A stretch of 64,000 bases of DNA from a virus, in the IMG/VR virus record IMGVR_UViG_3300027974_001778, positions 62,001-126,000 of that record. One strand, given 5' to 3'. The notes beneath the pieces are model-generated. The model was not told the DNA's origin, did not search any database, and saw only the letters and a program-made list of their open reading frames with translations. The first letter of the stretch is position 1, and every line of letters begins with the position of its first letter. The position numbers and the translations under genes were made by a program. Of this stretch, positions 35,880-43,438 are shown piece by piece.

Positions 35880-36638
35880 ATGAAAGATTTGATTAGAAAA
35901 ATAATTAAAGAGACAGTAGAGAATGGTGAAGTAATTTGTGATGATTGCGGATGGTCTTGGGATATGTCTGAAGGTGGAGACGATATGTACATATGTCATA
36001 AGTGCGGCCATGATAATACTCCAAAATCTCAATCAAATCTTGATAGATTAATGGACCAATTCAAATATCAATTTCCAAAAGAATTAATGGAAAAAGTACA
36101 AGTAATTGGTAAATTTGTTTCTGACTACATAAAAAAAAACAACATCAATATTAAATTCCTTAACTCTTGTTTTGCAGGATTTTCAGGAGTTAGAACTAAA
36201 GACCAAGTAATAATTTGTGCTCCAACACAAATGTCAACTATAGGTGATTTCCTTTACACCGTATTTCATGAAATTAGACACGAGCATCAAATTCGTGATA
36301 TGAAAATGCCAAACCCATTAACAGAATTTGACTTGGAAGATTTTGAGACTCTTGCGGACCAATACTGGGAAATGGAGTTAGATGCCGACCAATTTGCCAA
36401 AAATATGGTTGCCAAAATTGTAATTAAATTAGGGATACCGATTGATGTGGCATCAAGATTATTTTCACTATCCCATTACATTCAGAATTATCCATCTGCC
36501 TCAAGAATGGTTAGAGGACATTTAGCCCAAATTGTTAACGGTATTAAAGAAATAAAAAAATCGGGGGCCGAATATGAGGATATTCAAGACCACCCGATGG
36601 TTAAACGTCACATTGATAAGTTAGAAAATTTTATATAA
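35880..36638 (+). CDS. leader-bearing zinc-ribbon metallopeptidase
   Basis: A 252-residue protein. Residues 1-11 form a leader ending IIKE-T. Residues 20-46 are a zinc ribbon (CDDCGWSW, then YICHKCGHDN; C20, C23, C39, C42). HEIRH at residues 130-134 is an exact HExxH metalloprotease motif, and EMELDADQFA about 45 residues later can give the third ligand (ExxxD, gluzincin style). Late box 4 nt upstream. I infer a peptidase carried in the head or tail. It converges with the M20 peptidase gene, overlapping by 8 nt. Confidence 0.75.
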   Translation: MKDLIRKIIKETVENGEVICDDCGWSWDMSEGGDDMYICHKCGHDNTPKSQSNLDRLMDQFKYQFPKELMEKVQVIGKFVSDYIKKNNINIKFLNSCFAGFSGVRTKDQVIICAPTQMSTIGDFLYTVFHEIRHEHQIRDMKMPNPLTEFDLEDFETLADQYWEMELDADQFAKNMVAKIVIKLGIPIDVASRLFSLSHYIQNYPSASRMVRGHLAQIVNGIKEIKKSGAEYEDIQDHPMVKRHIDKLENFI

Positions 36639-37473
36639 CATACCTTTTCATTGGGTCATATTGTACTAATTCTTTGTAGTGTAATTTATATCCTAATTCA
36701 GAAATCATTTTTCTACCCATTTCAATTCCATTAAAAACATCTTCAATTACAACATATTCATTTTTAGTATGATAATCGTAATATCCAATTGAAAAATTAA
36801 TACATGAGAAACTAAATTTGTTTCTCAAAGCATACACATCGGTATATGGGTGAACCATGTATTGCATGTCTTCATTAACCATACCTTCAGTTAAAACTTT
36901 ATCAATCTTTTCAAAGAATTCGCTATCTCTATCAAACAATACTTGCCCAAAACATTTTTCTGTAATCATCCAGTTTTCTGGTGCGTCAAATTGGATTCCA
37001 TATCCAACATTCTCAAAGAATGATTCATCTGCCTTTTTTGAACCGTGACATCCTGTTTCTTCAGAAACAAAAAATGATGCCTTTAAGTACGGTAATTCTT
37101 TAAGTAAGGTTAAACAAGCGAAAACACCACATTTGTCATCTCCACCGATACCTGTTGGTAATCCGTGATGATTATATGCCTTTAAAGCATCTTTAATATT
37201 CCCTTGAGCATTTGGTAATTGTTCTTCACGAATAAGAATGGTATCTAACTCATGGACTGTATCTGTATGGGCGATTACACATGGAAAATGGAAATCTTCT
37301 GGTAATTCAGAATTTTCTTTTTTTGTGGCATAAACATTTTTATGTTTATCTACGTAGTGTTCAATATTATTCTCAGTCAACCAATTAACCAAGAATTCGA
37401 CCATAAGGTCTTCTTTGTATGTTTTACTAGGAACGCTAAGAACCTCCTTTAGTAAGTCTATATTTTGTGTCAT
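36631..37473 (-). CDS. M20-family metallopeptidase (PepT-like)
   Basis: A 280-residue protein with co-catalytic zinc motifs of the M20/M28 clan: CVIAHTDTVH near residue 64 (His, Asp), GIGGDDKCGVFA near 106 (bridging Asp), FVSEETGCHGSKKA near 130 (catalytic Glu and ligand), and a C-terminal YYDYHTKNEYV His. Shorter than tripeptidase T; the lid domain is reduced. It should release amino acids from short peptides, perhaps those made by the phage Clp machine. Host-type promoter 4 nt before its ATG. Confidence 0.75.
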   Translation of the reverse strand: MTQNIDLLKEVLSVPSKTYKEDLMVEFLVNWLTENNIEHYVDKHKNVYATKKENSELPEDFHFPCVIAHTDTVHELDTILIREEQLPNAQGNIKDALKAYNHHGLPTGIGGDDKCGVFACLTLLKELPYLKASFFVSEETGCHGSKKADESFFENVGYGIQFDAPENWMITEKCFGQVLFDRDSEFFEKIDKVLTEGMVNEDMQYMVHPYTDVYALRNKFSFSCINFSIGYYDYHTKNEYVVIEDVFNGIEMGRKMISELGYKLHYKELVQYDPMKRYVI

Positions 37474-37477
37474 ACCA

Positions 37478-37508
37478 CAAAGATAAGAAAAAATTAGATT
37501 TCTTCCAA
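37478..37508 (-). promoter_or_regulatory. Bacteroidota-type promoter
   Basis: Minus strand: TTG (37508-37506), 20-nt spacer, TATCTTTG (37485-37478), then only 4 nt to the ATG of the M20 peptidase gene. Confidence 0.65.
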
Positions 37509-38534
37509 ATTAAATAATGTTGGCTGATAAAGTAGATGGTAAAAATTTTCTTCACTTAACTTTAACTCTCTTTGTTGAAGTGCTTTAGAAAGTTTAACAA
37601 TAATCTTATTTGGATTCATTTCAAAATTTTCAATATAAAATCTAACGTCTTTCTTTTTTGGTAAGTTATGCCATCTGCCGACCTCAAACTTTTTACTAAC
37701 TCTATCCACCATATTAACATAATCTTGAATGTTAAAGTCTCCGTCATACCCTTCTTCAATTTTTTCAAGTATATCATCTAATTGACGTTCAACATAATTA
37801 TTGAATGATACACTATCAAATTTTTCAGAATCTTGATATTCATAACTATTTTCTTGCCATCCACCTATTGAACCTGAATTGGTTGAAAAAATTTTAGGCA
37901 GTAATTCATCAATTGAAAGTTGTAATGAATTTTCCCTGATGTACCACATTACAAGATTTGCAACTGTTGTTGTGAATTCGTCATCGGCAACATAAGTAAA
38001 TCCAAAATCATTAAAATAGTCATTCAACTCTTTTTCAATTCTTTCTTGAGCAACTTGAGTCATTTCCCTATTTTTTTCGGTGTGGTAGTCATCAAGAATA
38101 TCTTGGGTTTGGCGTTTAAATGAAGTTAACAATTTTTCTGCAAATTCCGTTTTGAATTCTTCATTTTCTAAATTAAATTTTTTAGGAAAAATGTATCTTG
38201 ATATTTGTTTTAGTTTTTCAATATTATCTTCATTTAATTCATAAAAAATAATATACCCATTTTTAAAATCGTCAGTAACGCTATACGAATCCATGAATTC
38301 ATAATCTGAATAATGTGAGTTAATCATTTTTAAAAACCAAACATCATCTTCTCCTAAACCAACAGTCTTCCAAAATTTATCATCATTAAATCCTAATTTA
38401 ATCACACTCATCCCACGATTAGACCTATCTTCTCTAACATGATAAATGTTAGAGTCAGAATCTTCTAATTCATATCTAGAAATCTTACCTTTAACGTAAT
38501 CCCTCAAAGCCATAAATGTATCAAATGACGCCAT
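37494..38534 (-). CDS. hypothetical late protein, 346 aa
   Basis: Not recognised. An acidic alpha/beta protein; the first 110 residues (YHVREDRSNRGMSVIKLGFNDDKFWKTVGL, GYIIFYELNEDNIEKL) look like a separate domain, followed by long helices. Late box 6 nt before the ATG. It may be a virion or assembly protein; nothing indicates an enzyme. Confidence 0.7.
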   Translation of the reverse strand: MASFDTFMALRDYVKGKISRYELEDSDSNIYHVREDRSNRGMSVIKLGFNDDKFWKTVGLGEDDVWFLKMINSHYSDYEFMDSYSVTDDFKNGYIIFYELNEDNIEKLKQISRYIFPKKFNLENEEFKTEFAEKLLTSFKRQTQDILDDYHTEKNREMTQVAQERIEKELNDYFNDFGFTYVADDEFTTTVANLVMWYIRENSLQLSIDELLPKIFSTNSGSIGGWQENSYEYQDSEKFDSVSFNNYVERQLDDILEKIEEGYDGDFNIQDYVNMVDRVSKKFEVGRWHNLPKKKDVRFYIENFEMNPNKIIVKLSKALQQRELKLSEENFYHLLYQPTLFNLEEI

Positions 38535-38540
38535 ATTGAT

Positions 38541-38548
38541 AATAAATA
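38541..38548 (-). promoter_or_regulatory. TATTTATT late box
   Basis: On the minus strand GTATTTATT lies 6 nt before the ATG at 38534. Confidence 0.5.
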
Positions 38549-38558
38549 CACTTTCAGT

Positions 38559-38588
38559 TTGGTTTTACGATATTTATTCTTATCTTTG
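38559..38588 (+). promoter_or_regulatory. tmRNA promoter: Bacteroidota consensus plus embedded TATTTATT
   Basis: TTG at 38559-38561, exactly 19 nt, TATCTTTG at 38581-38588. A TATTTATT box (38571-38578) lies in the spacer, so the gene may also be read from a late promoter. Confidence 0.7.
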
Positions 38589-38608
38589 TATCAGTTCATT
38601 GAAATTAT

Positions 38609-39022
38609 GGGGGTGTCCAGGTATTGATTGCAGTAGTTAGGGTAACCAGGCACGTAGTCAGAATTCATCTATGACTTAAATCTATGGTGAAGAAAATCAA
38701 ACGGCAAAACTTTTGCTAAAATGGCTGCTTTAGGTTTAACTAGAGAAGCTGTTGTTGTTGGTGCTTAATTAGTACAGAACAACATTCGGGTCGATGTACA
38801 TATAACCTAGGAACAGAAGTACTCAAGGTGTAATACCACCCAAAGATGTATTAGGAGTCTTGTTCAGGGGTCTACTCCAACACAAGTGAACCCGACACAG
38901 TTATTGGTTACGATGTCAAAATAGGAACCATTTATTTGTCAGTTGAGAACTAACTGAATAAACGTGTAGTCTGTTTATGTTAATATTGTAAGACGCGGGT
39001 TCGATTCCCGCCACCTCCACCA
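38609..39022 (+). ncRNA. ssrA: transfer-messenger RNA (tmRNA)
   Basis: Typical one-piece tmRNA. The 5' end GGGGGTGTCCAGGTATTGATT pairs its first 7 nt with CACCTCC near the 3' end; then A-CCA is encoded, preceded by a T-arm GGGTTCGATTCCC. The mRNA-like segment near 38686 begins GGT-GAA-GAA-AAT, as expected from Bacteroidota tags (GE/GEN-type start), but this frame gives GEENQT... and stops at TAG 38731-38733. Shifting frame after the first codons gives a tag ending AKMAALGLTREAVVVGA at TAA 38766-38768. It tags stalled products for Clp proteolysis. A terminator follows directly. Confidence 0.92.
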
Positions 39023-39050
39023 TAGGTTCACAGAGATGTGAACCTTATTT
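39023..39050 (+). terminator. tmRNA terminator
   Basis: TAGGTTCAC / GTGAACCTTA stem then a T-rich run, starting at the base after the encoded CCA. Confidence 0.8.
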
Positions 39051-39061
39051 TTATTTTTATT

Positions 39062-39445
39062 ATGGGAACAGATTGTAATATATGTAGCAACAAATGCTAT
39101 GGCGTACCAGGACAACACGGAGGTTGTTGTACTTTAGATGACAGAGATTTCATCATTGGGCCTCATCCTGATGCTGAAGAATTTATTGAGTCTTTATCTA
39201 AAAAATTAGGTAGGGATGTTAATTATCGAGAAGTTTTTGTGGACTATGAAGAAGGAAAAACTTTATTTCCAAATAGGTCTGCATGGCAAAAACCAGATAC
39301 ATATCCAGCGTTCAGGGTAGATTTTTATAATCCAAGACTCCCATGTATTTTCTACAATACAAAAGTAAGAGCGTGTTCTATATATGACATTAGACCTAAA
39401 ACTTGTCAAGAATATGAATGCGAATACCTAATTCAAAATACATAA
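39062..39445 (+). CDS. YkgJ/UPF0153-type Cys-cluster protein
   Basis: Start set at 39062 (MGTDCNICS); the longer frame begins in the tmRNA terminator. A 127-residue protein with Cys-rich start CNICSNKC, then GGCC, and a C-terminal CSIYDIRPKTCQEYEC: the CxxCxxxC...CC...C...RPxxCxxYxC layout of the YkgJ family, thought to bind zinc or an iron-sulfur cluster. Role in phages unknown. Follows tmRNA without its own obvious promoter. Confidence 0.75.
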   Translation: MGTDCNICSNKCYGVPGQHGGCCTLDDRDFIIGPHPDAEEFIESLSKKLGRDVNYREVFVDYEEGKTLFPNRSAWQKPDTYPAFRVDFYNPRLPCIFYNTKVRACSIYDIRPKTCQEYECEYLIQNT

Positions 39446-39455
39446 ACTATATTTT

Positions 39456-39486
39456 TTGTCACAAAGTTTTACTATATTTGTGACAA
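39456..39486 (+). promoter_or_regulatory. 10-bp inverted repeat over a TATATTTG -7 element
   Basis: TTGTCACAAA (39456-39465) and TTTGTGACAA (39477-39486) are perfect inverted arms; the second overlaps TATATTTG (39473-39480) and touches the ATG at 39486. Looks like an operator on a host-type promoter. Confidence 0.6.
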
Positions 39487-39836
39487 TGAACAAGTTTTAT
39501 ATTGGGTTATTTATTTTTGTAGTATATACCATATCTCAGATTTTTACGTTTTATCAATTACAGGGTCACTTGTGGAATAAATGGATTAAAGATAATCCAC
39601 TTTTAATGACCATCCTTGGACTACCCATTGGTTATGTGGTAATACTAGCCAGCAGACAAATGGTTGAACTGTGGGGTGGCCAAACGTGGCCAAATAGGAT
39701 TATAGGATTCTGTCTCGGAGTCATAGTTTTTAGTCTTATGTCTTGGTTTCTTTTAAAAGAACCTGTAACCCTTAAAACATCGGTTTGTCTCTTTTTAAGT
39801 TTTGTTATTCTTGGCATCCAATTGTTTTGGAAATAA
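39486..39836 (+). CDS. small integral membrane protein, 116 aa
   Basis: Start chosen at 39486, just after the -7 element. Four hydrophobic segments (about residues 5-22, 41-56, 72-88, 95-113) predict a polytopic inner-membrane protein resembling small DMT-like transporters, including a WNKWIKDNP loop. Not recognised beyond that. Its palindrome-bearing host-type promoter suggests early, regulated expression. Confidence 0.65.
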   Translation: MNKFYIGLFIFVVYTISQIFTFYQLQGHLWNKWIKDNPLLMTILGLPIGYVVILASRQMVELWGGQTWPNRIIGFCLGVIVFSLMSWFLLKEPVTLKTSVCLFLSFVILGIQLFWK

Positions 39837-39840
39837 AGGG

Positions 39841-39848
39841 TATTTATG
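39841..39848 (+). promoter_or_regulatory. TATTTATG late box
   Basis: TATTTATG ends 3 nt before the ATG at 39852; it also contains an earlier ATG (39846) in the same frame, which I do not choose. Confidence 0.5.
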
Positions 39849-39851
39849 AAT

Positions 39852-41351
39852 ATGAAATTCATGAGTATTTTATTAACTGAAAGTAGAAAAGAAGATTTAA
39901 GAAAAAAATACGCCAAAAAGTTTGAAGGCGGTACTGGATTAGATTTTATTTTGAACATTGCCGACTTAGAAGATTTCAATCACAAATACACAGATTGGGT
40001 GCTTAAAAATGTAGACCCTGAATCCGATAATTTTGATGACGATGTTGAATATATCGTAGAATTGGTTAAAGATTTTGATAAATATTCAAGTCAATTTCCT
40101 AAAAAAGATATAAATCAATACGTATCCTTAATTGAACTTGAAAGTGTAGTCAATTTTGTAAGAACTAAAAACAAGGATAAAGAATTAGAATCACAAGCAA
40201 AAAAGATTTACGAAAAGGGTGACTTTGTAGTTATCCAACCAAAAACTGAACAAGCTTCGTGTAAATACGGTTCAAATACAAAGTGGTGTGTTACATCAAA
40301 AAATTCAGGTCATTTTGGTAGATATACCGCAGGTCGTCAAGGATTATATTTTATAATTAACAAAGCCAAGTCCACAAACAAAAATTACTCAAAAGTCGCA
40401 ATCCATTTTGATGACCAAGGATTTATGAGATATTGGGACGCCCAAGATTCATCAATGAGTCAAAGGGAAATTGATGTATTTGAATATGCATTTCCTGAAA
40501 TGATTGAAGCAATTAAAGATGACTATAAAGAATATGCGGGGTCAATGACGGATAAGTTTTTAACTCAGACATTTGACTCTATGGGGGAAAACTCCAAAGA
40601 AAGTAAAAATTATTTAAACTCAAATTATAATTTATCAACTTATATAAGAGGATTTCAAAATAATCCTGATTTGGGATTTGGTCATTCGGAGGCTATTTTA
40701 TCAATATCATTAAATTCAGATAAAGAAAATAACTTGATTGATGAATATCAAGTTTTTATCACTTACAAATCCAAAGATAAAAAAACATTTACCGCCAGTA
40801 TAGGATTTGCAGGCCCCGATAGTATGACCCCTGCAGAAGATTTTGAAGACCTTGGACTTGAGGAATGGGGAATTGATGTAACTTATAGTATTGGTAGAAA
40901 TCCTGCGGAAACTGCCGAAAGTATTAGAAAACACATTGCATCCAGAGTATTGGACCATATTATAAACAATCCAAAATTAACTCAAAAAATTGCAGGAACG
41001 TCAAAAGTATGGAGACCAGATAGATTCAACTACGGTTATACTTTTGGAAAAAACAAAGGGTTTATTAAAAAATTGGTTGATTACTTAGACGCTGGTACTA
41101 TAGGTACAAAATTAGATTTTTTAGAGTCTCTTGGTAAACTTAAAACAAAAAATGTTGATGGTAAAAAACTATACTCTCGTTCAAATGACAATTATGTACC
41201 ATCTTCTCAATTCAGAGGTCAGTTTTCATCTTTCTTTGCATCCGCAAAAATGGCAGGAATTTTAAATTATAGAAAAGTCGGTAAAGATTATTTCTTAGTT
41301 AAAGGTCCTAATTTTGAAGCGTTCAAATCAGGAGAACTCAAGGCACTTTAG
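39852..41351 (+). CDS. leader-bearing large late protein with KWC motif, 499 aa
   Basis: N-terminus MKFMSILLTE-S is a short leader ending in L-x-E at residue 10. Around residue 130-165, ASCKYGSNTKWCVTSKNSGHFGRYT and GLYFIINKA form a motif (YGxxTKWCxT...Y) that recurs in phage proteins of unknown function. The C-terminal 70 residues look like a winged-helix domain (KLDFLESLGKLKTKN ... MAGILNYRKVGKDYFLVKGP). Late box 3 nt upstream of the chosen start. Could be a packaged effector acting early on host nucleic acid or translation (inference). Confidence 0.6.
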   Translation: MKFMSILLTESRKEDLRKKYAKKFEGGTGLDFILNIADLEDFNHKYTDWVLKNVDPESDNFDDDVEYIVELVKDFDKYSSQFPKKDINQYVSLIELESVVNFVRTKNKDKELESQAKKIYEKGDFVVIQPKTEQASCKYGSNTKWCVTSKNSGHFGRYTAGRQGLYFIINKAKSTNKNYSKVAIHFDDQGFMRYWDAQDSSMSQREIDVFEYAFPEMIEAIKDDYKEYAGSMTDKFLTQTFDSMGENSKESKNYLNSNYNLSTYIRGFQNNPDLGFGHSEAILSISLNSDKENNLIDEYQVFITYKSKDKKTFTASIGFAGPDSMTPAEDFEDLGLEEWGIDVTYSIGRNPAETAESIRKHIASRVLDHIINNPKLTQKIAGTSKVWRPDRFNYGYTFGKNKGFIKKLVDYLDAGTIGTKLDFLESLGKLKTKNVDGKKLYSRSNDNYVPSSQFRGQFSSFFASAKMAGILNYRKVGKDYFLVKGPNFEAFKSGELKAL

Positions 41352-41411
41352 AATATACTTTAATTTCTTCAACTTATTTTTTTTTTCAGATAAATTAACT
41401 ATCTTTACGAT

Positions 41412-42026
41412 ATGAAAATAATCTTTTTAGATAATGATGGTGTGATATGCCTTTCCACTAATTGGGGTGGGCGTTCTAAAAAATGGGCTAAATATCGCTC
41501 AGCAAATCCTGAAACAGTTAAATCAATGAGTGTTGCACCAGTTGACGTACGGTTTGATGATTTTGATACAAAAGCGATTAAGGTCCTGAATGAAATTTTA
41601 GAAGAAACAGGAGCTGAAATTGTTGTATCTTCTGATTGGAGATTTCATGCAAACTTAGAAGAATTAGGTGAATACTACACATCCCAAGGAATCTCAAAGA
41701 AACCTATTGGATTCACAAAAAGATTAGGAGAATGTCATGTACCTGAAAACTTCATATGGTCTCGCCAGTGGGACTCAGAACAGACAAGGTCCTTAGAGAT
41801 ACTTCAATACCTTCGAGACCATCCAGAGGTCACAGAATGGGTTGCAGTAGATGATTTGAATATGGGTATCCCACAGACTCATGAAACTTGGGGGGAAATG
41901 GAGATGGATTGGGGATTAACCAATTTTGTGTTAACACCAAAAAGTAGTGAAGGAATTAAACAATCTGGAATAAAAGAAAAAATTGTCAAATATTTAATTA
42001 ATGACACTACTGAATCAAATAGTTAA
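41412..42026 (+). CDS. HAD-superfamily hydrolase
   Basis: A 204-residue protein with motif I IIFLDNDGVI (DxDGV nucleophile and acid/base Asp, with N between), motif II VVSSDWRFH and motif IV WVAVDDLNM. This arrangement (SSDWR) is typical of HAD proteins linked to nucleic-acid end repair, so a phosphatase acting on nucleic acid ends or nucleotides is plausible. A TATCTTTA element lies at 41400-41407, 4 nt before the ATG. Overlaps a tiny membrane ORF. Confidence 0.7.
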   Translation: MKIIFLDNDGVICLSTNWGGRSKKWAKYRSANPETVKSMSVAPVDVRFDDFDTKAIKVLNEILEETGAEIVVSSDWRFHANLEELGEYYTSQGISKKPIGFTKRLGECHVPENFIWSRQWDSEQTRSLEILQYLRDHPEVTEWVAVDDLNMGIPQTHETWGEMEMDWGLTNFVLTPKSSEGIKQSGIKEKIVKYLINDTTESNS

Positions 42027-42120
42027 TCTTATTATTGGACTTGGGTTAATAGTACTAATTATTATTGTTATTTTTAGTTTGGCTCTTTGGATTGCAAAAA
42101 AATTAAATGAATATGATTGA
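42001..42120 (+). CDS. single-span membrane micro-protein, 39 aa
   Basis: ATG at 42001 opens a 39-codon frame with a hydrophobic span (about residues 7-32: LIIGLGLIVLIIIVIF) followed by KKLNEYD. It overlaps the HAD gene by 26 nt and the next gene by 14 nt, so it is probably coupled. Clean membrane-protein design argues it is real. Function unknown; small phage membrane proteins often regulate lysis or exclusion. Confidence 0.5.
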   Translation: MTLLNQIVNLIIGLGLIVLIIIVIFSLALWIAKKLNEYD

Positions 42121-42301
42121 TATATTAAAAATAATCAAAGAAGAAGGACCTATTAGAAAATTTGATGGAGTAGCACCTGAAGGATTTGTTTTAGTTCATG
42201 AAAATACTTTAGAAGAACTGAAAGATTTTGAAGTTTGGAAAGAGTGGAAACACAATCAAATTTCTATCAAAGAGTTAAACAATAAACACTTTGATAAGTA
42301 A
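42107..42301 (+). CDS. small leader-type protein, 64 aa
   Basis: MNMIDILKIIKE-E, with an alternative start at 42113, has the same helical (I/L)-x-E leader seen in late cargo genes, then a short acidic/basic body (FDGVAPEGFVLVHENTLEELKDFEVWKEWKHN). No late box is seen because it overlaps the upstream gene. Unknown function. Confidence 0.6.
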   Translation: MNMIDILKIIKEEGPIRKFDGVAPEGFVLVHENTLEELKDFEVWKEWKHNQISIKELNNKHFDK

Positions 42302-42325
42302 TAAAAAATTGTTACATTTGTAACA
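42291..42325 (+). promoter_or_regulatory. consensus host-type promoter with 7-bp palindrome
   Basis: TTG 42291-42293, 19 nt, TACATTTG 42313-42320. The perfect inverted repeat TGTTACA-TT-TGTAACA (42310-42325) spans the -7 element, a likely operator. It precedes the non-coding RNA. Confidence 0.75.
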
Positions 42326-42489
42326 CAATTAAAGGCGTTAGGTATATGTGAATTTGAATCGAGGTAGAACTTGACAAGGTAAACCATAAGACCTTAACGT
42401 ATGGTGGTCAAACTATTGTAGTTGCCTGCAGCGACGAACGGAAGTGCACTCTCAGGGGGTACCCCAATAGTCCCTGACCACCTTTTTTT
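42326..42489 (+). ncRNA. undescribed two-domain small RNA
   Basis: From a strong host-type promoter to a T-run there is no protein frame. A 5' domain is closed by CGTTAGGT (42334-42341) and ACCTTAACG (42391-42399). The 3' domain is a long hairpin: GGTGGTCA (42403-42410) with TGACCACC (42475-42482) and ACTATT (42412-42417) with AATAGT (42466-42471), ending in TTTTTTT. The internal loop is GC-richer than the genome. It does not match tmRNA, RNase P, SRP or obvious 6S features. Start is approximate. Confidence 0.6.
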
Positions 42490-42500
42490 ATTTTTAAACC

Positions 42501-42689
42501 ATGAAAAAACAATTATTAAGAAAAAGAGAATCCAGACTTGGAGGAGTTTGTGGAGGATTAGGAGAATATTTCAATATTGACAAAACTGTATTTCGTGCTC
42601 TTTTTTTAGTTGGTATTTTTACCCCTCTTCCCGCAATTTTTACATACCTTTTACTTTGGATTATAATTCCAAAAGAATCAAAATATTAA
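42501..42689 (+). CDS. PspC-domain membrane protein, 62 aa
   Basis: Complete minimal PspC domain: LLRKRESRLGGVCGGLGEYFNID, then a hydrophobic span ALFLVGIFTPLPAIFTYLLLWIIIP. In bacteria PspC proteins sense or relay envelope stress. Placed directly after the small-RNA terminator and 1 nt before a HAD gene. May stabilise the host membrane during infection (inference). Confidence 0.85.
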   Translation: MKKQLLRKRESRLGGVCGGLGEYFNIDKTVFRALFLVGIFTPLPAIFTYLLLWIIIPKESKY

Positions 42690-42690
42690 T

Positions 42691-43086
42691 ATGAACAAAG
42701 TAATTAAGAACCCAACGCTATTTGTGGACATTGATGGTACTTTAGTTAAGTATAGAAAGTTTAGTGAACTTCAAGAATCAACAATAACACCAATTCAAGA
42801 TGTTATTGATTACGTGAATAGTCATCACGATGCTGGGTCAGTTGTTGTAATTACAACGGCTCGTCCTGAGAGTTACAGACTATTTACTAAACAAGAACTT
42901 GAAAAACTGGATGTTAGATATAGCCAATTAATTATGGAAATGGGAAGAGGTACAAGAGTAATCTTGAATGACGTTGACCCTGAAAATCCAGAACTACCGA
43001 GAGCAATTGGTATAAACTTAGAAAGAGATGGAGGATTGAAAGATATTGAAATCCCATCTTACATTAGTCCTTATGAATCAAATTAA
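42691..43086 (+). CDS. HAD-like phosphatase, 131 aa
   Basis: LFVDIDGTLVKYRKF near residue 10 is a complete motif I (DxDGT); VVVITTARPE near 50 is motif II; VILNDVDPENP near 88 supplies motif III/IV acids. A minimal, cap-less HAD phosphatase, like those acting on nucleotides or sugar phosphates. Overlaps the following DUF2061 gene by 14 nt. Confidence 0.75.
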   Translation: MNKVIKNPTLFVDIDGTLVKYRKFSELQESTITPIQDVIDYVNSHHDAGSVVVITTARPESYRLFTKQELEKLDVRYSQLIMEMGRGTRVILNDVDPENPELPRAIGINLERDGGLKDIEIPSYISPYESN

Positions 43087-43396
43087 AGTATCTGCCAAAA
43101 GACACTTGGCAAAAACAGTTAGTTACAGAATAATCAGTACCGCAGTTGGTTTTTTAATTATGTGGTGGGCGACAGGAAGTATAAAATTTGGAGCGGCCTT
43201 TGGAGTTGCCGAATTGATACTTAAACCAGTGATATATTATCTACACGAAAGATTTTGGTATAGACATATGAAATATGGTTTAGTCGGAGTTAAACCTATT
43301 AAAAAAGTTAAAGATTTGAAAGAAGAACCTCAAATTGTAGAACAACCTGAAAAACCAAAAATTAAAAGACTTACCTATACAAAGAAGGCCAACTAA
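43073..43396 (+). CDS. DUF2061 membrane protein, 107 aa
   Basis: Start set at 43073 (MNQIKVSAKRH). HLAKTVSYRIISTAVGFLIMWWATGSIKFGAAFGVAELILKPVIYYLHERFWYR matches DUF2061 (KTxSYRxxxT...TG...A...ExxxKxxxYYLHERxW), a two-span membrane family of unknown function. C-terminal 35 residues are a Lys/Pro/Glu tail. A terminator follows. Confidence 0.85.
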   Translation: MNQIKVSAKRHLAKTVSYRIISTAVGFLIMWWATGSIKFGAAFGVAELILKPVIYYLHERFWYRHMKYGLVGVKPIKKVKDLKEEPQIVEQPEKPKIKRLTYTKKAN

Positions 43397-43413
43397 TAGT
43401 TGGTCTTTTTTTA
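43384..43413 (+). terminator. intrinsic terminator
   Basis: GCCAACTA / TAGTTGGT stem followed by a T-run, overlapping the end of the DUF2061 gene. Confidence 0.75.
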
Positions 43414-43425
43414 TTTAAGTTATGA

Positions 43426-43433
43426 TATTTATT
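43426..43433 (+). promoter_or_regulatory. TATTTATT late box
   Basis: TATTTATT ends 5 nt before the lysin ATG at 43439. Confidence 0.55.
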
Positions 43434-43438
43434 AATAC

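Noticed and set aside
42326-42489. SRP, RNase P or 6S RNA
   Set aside because: The GGAA tetraloop context, P4 helix sequences and central-bubble architecture expected of these are not found.
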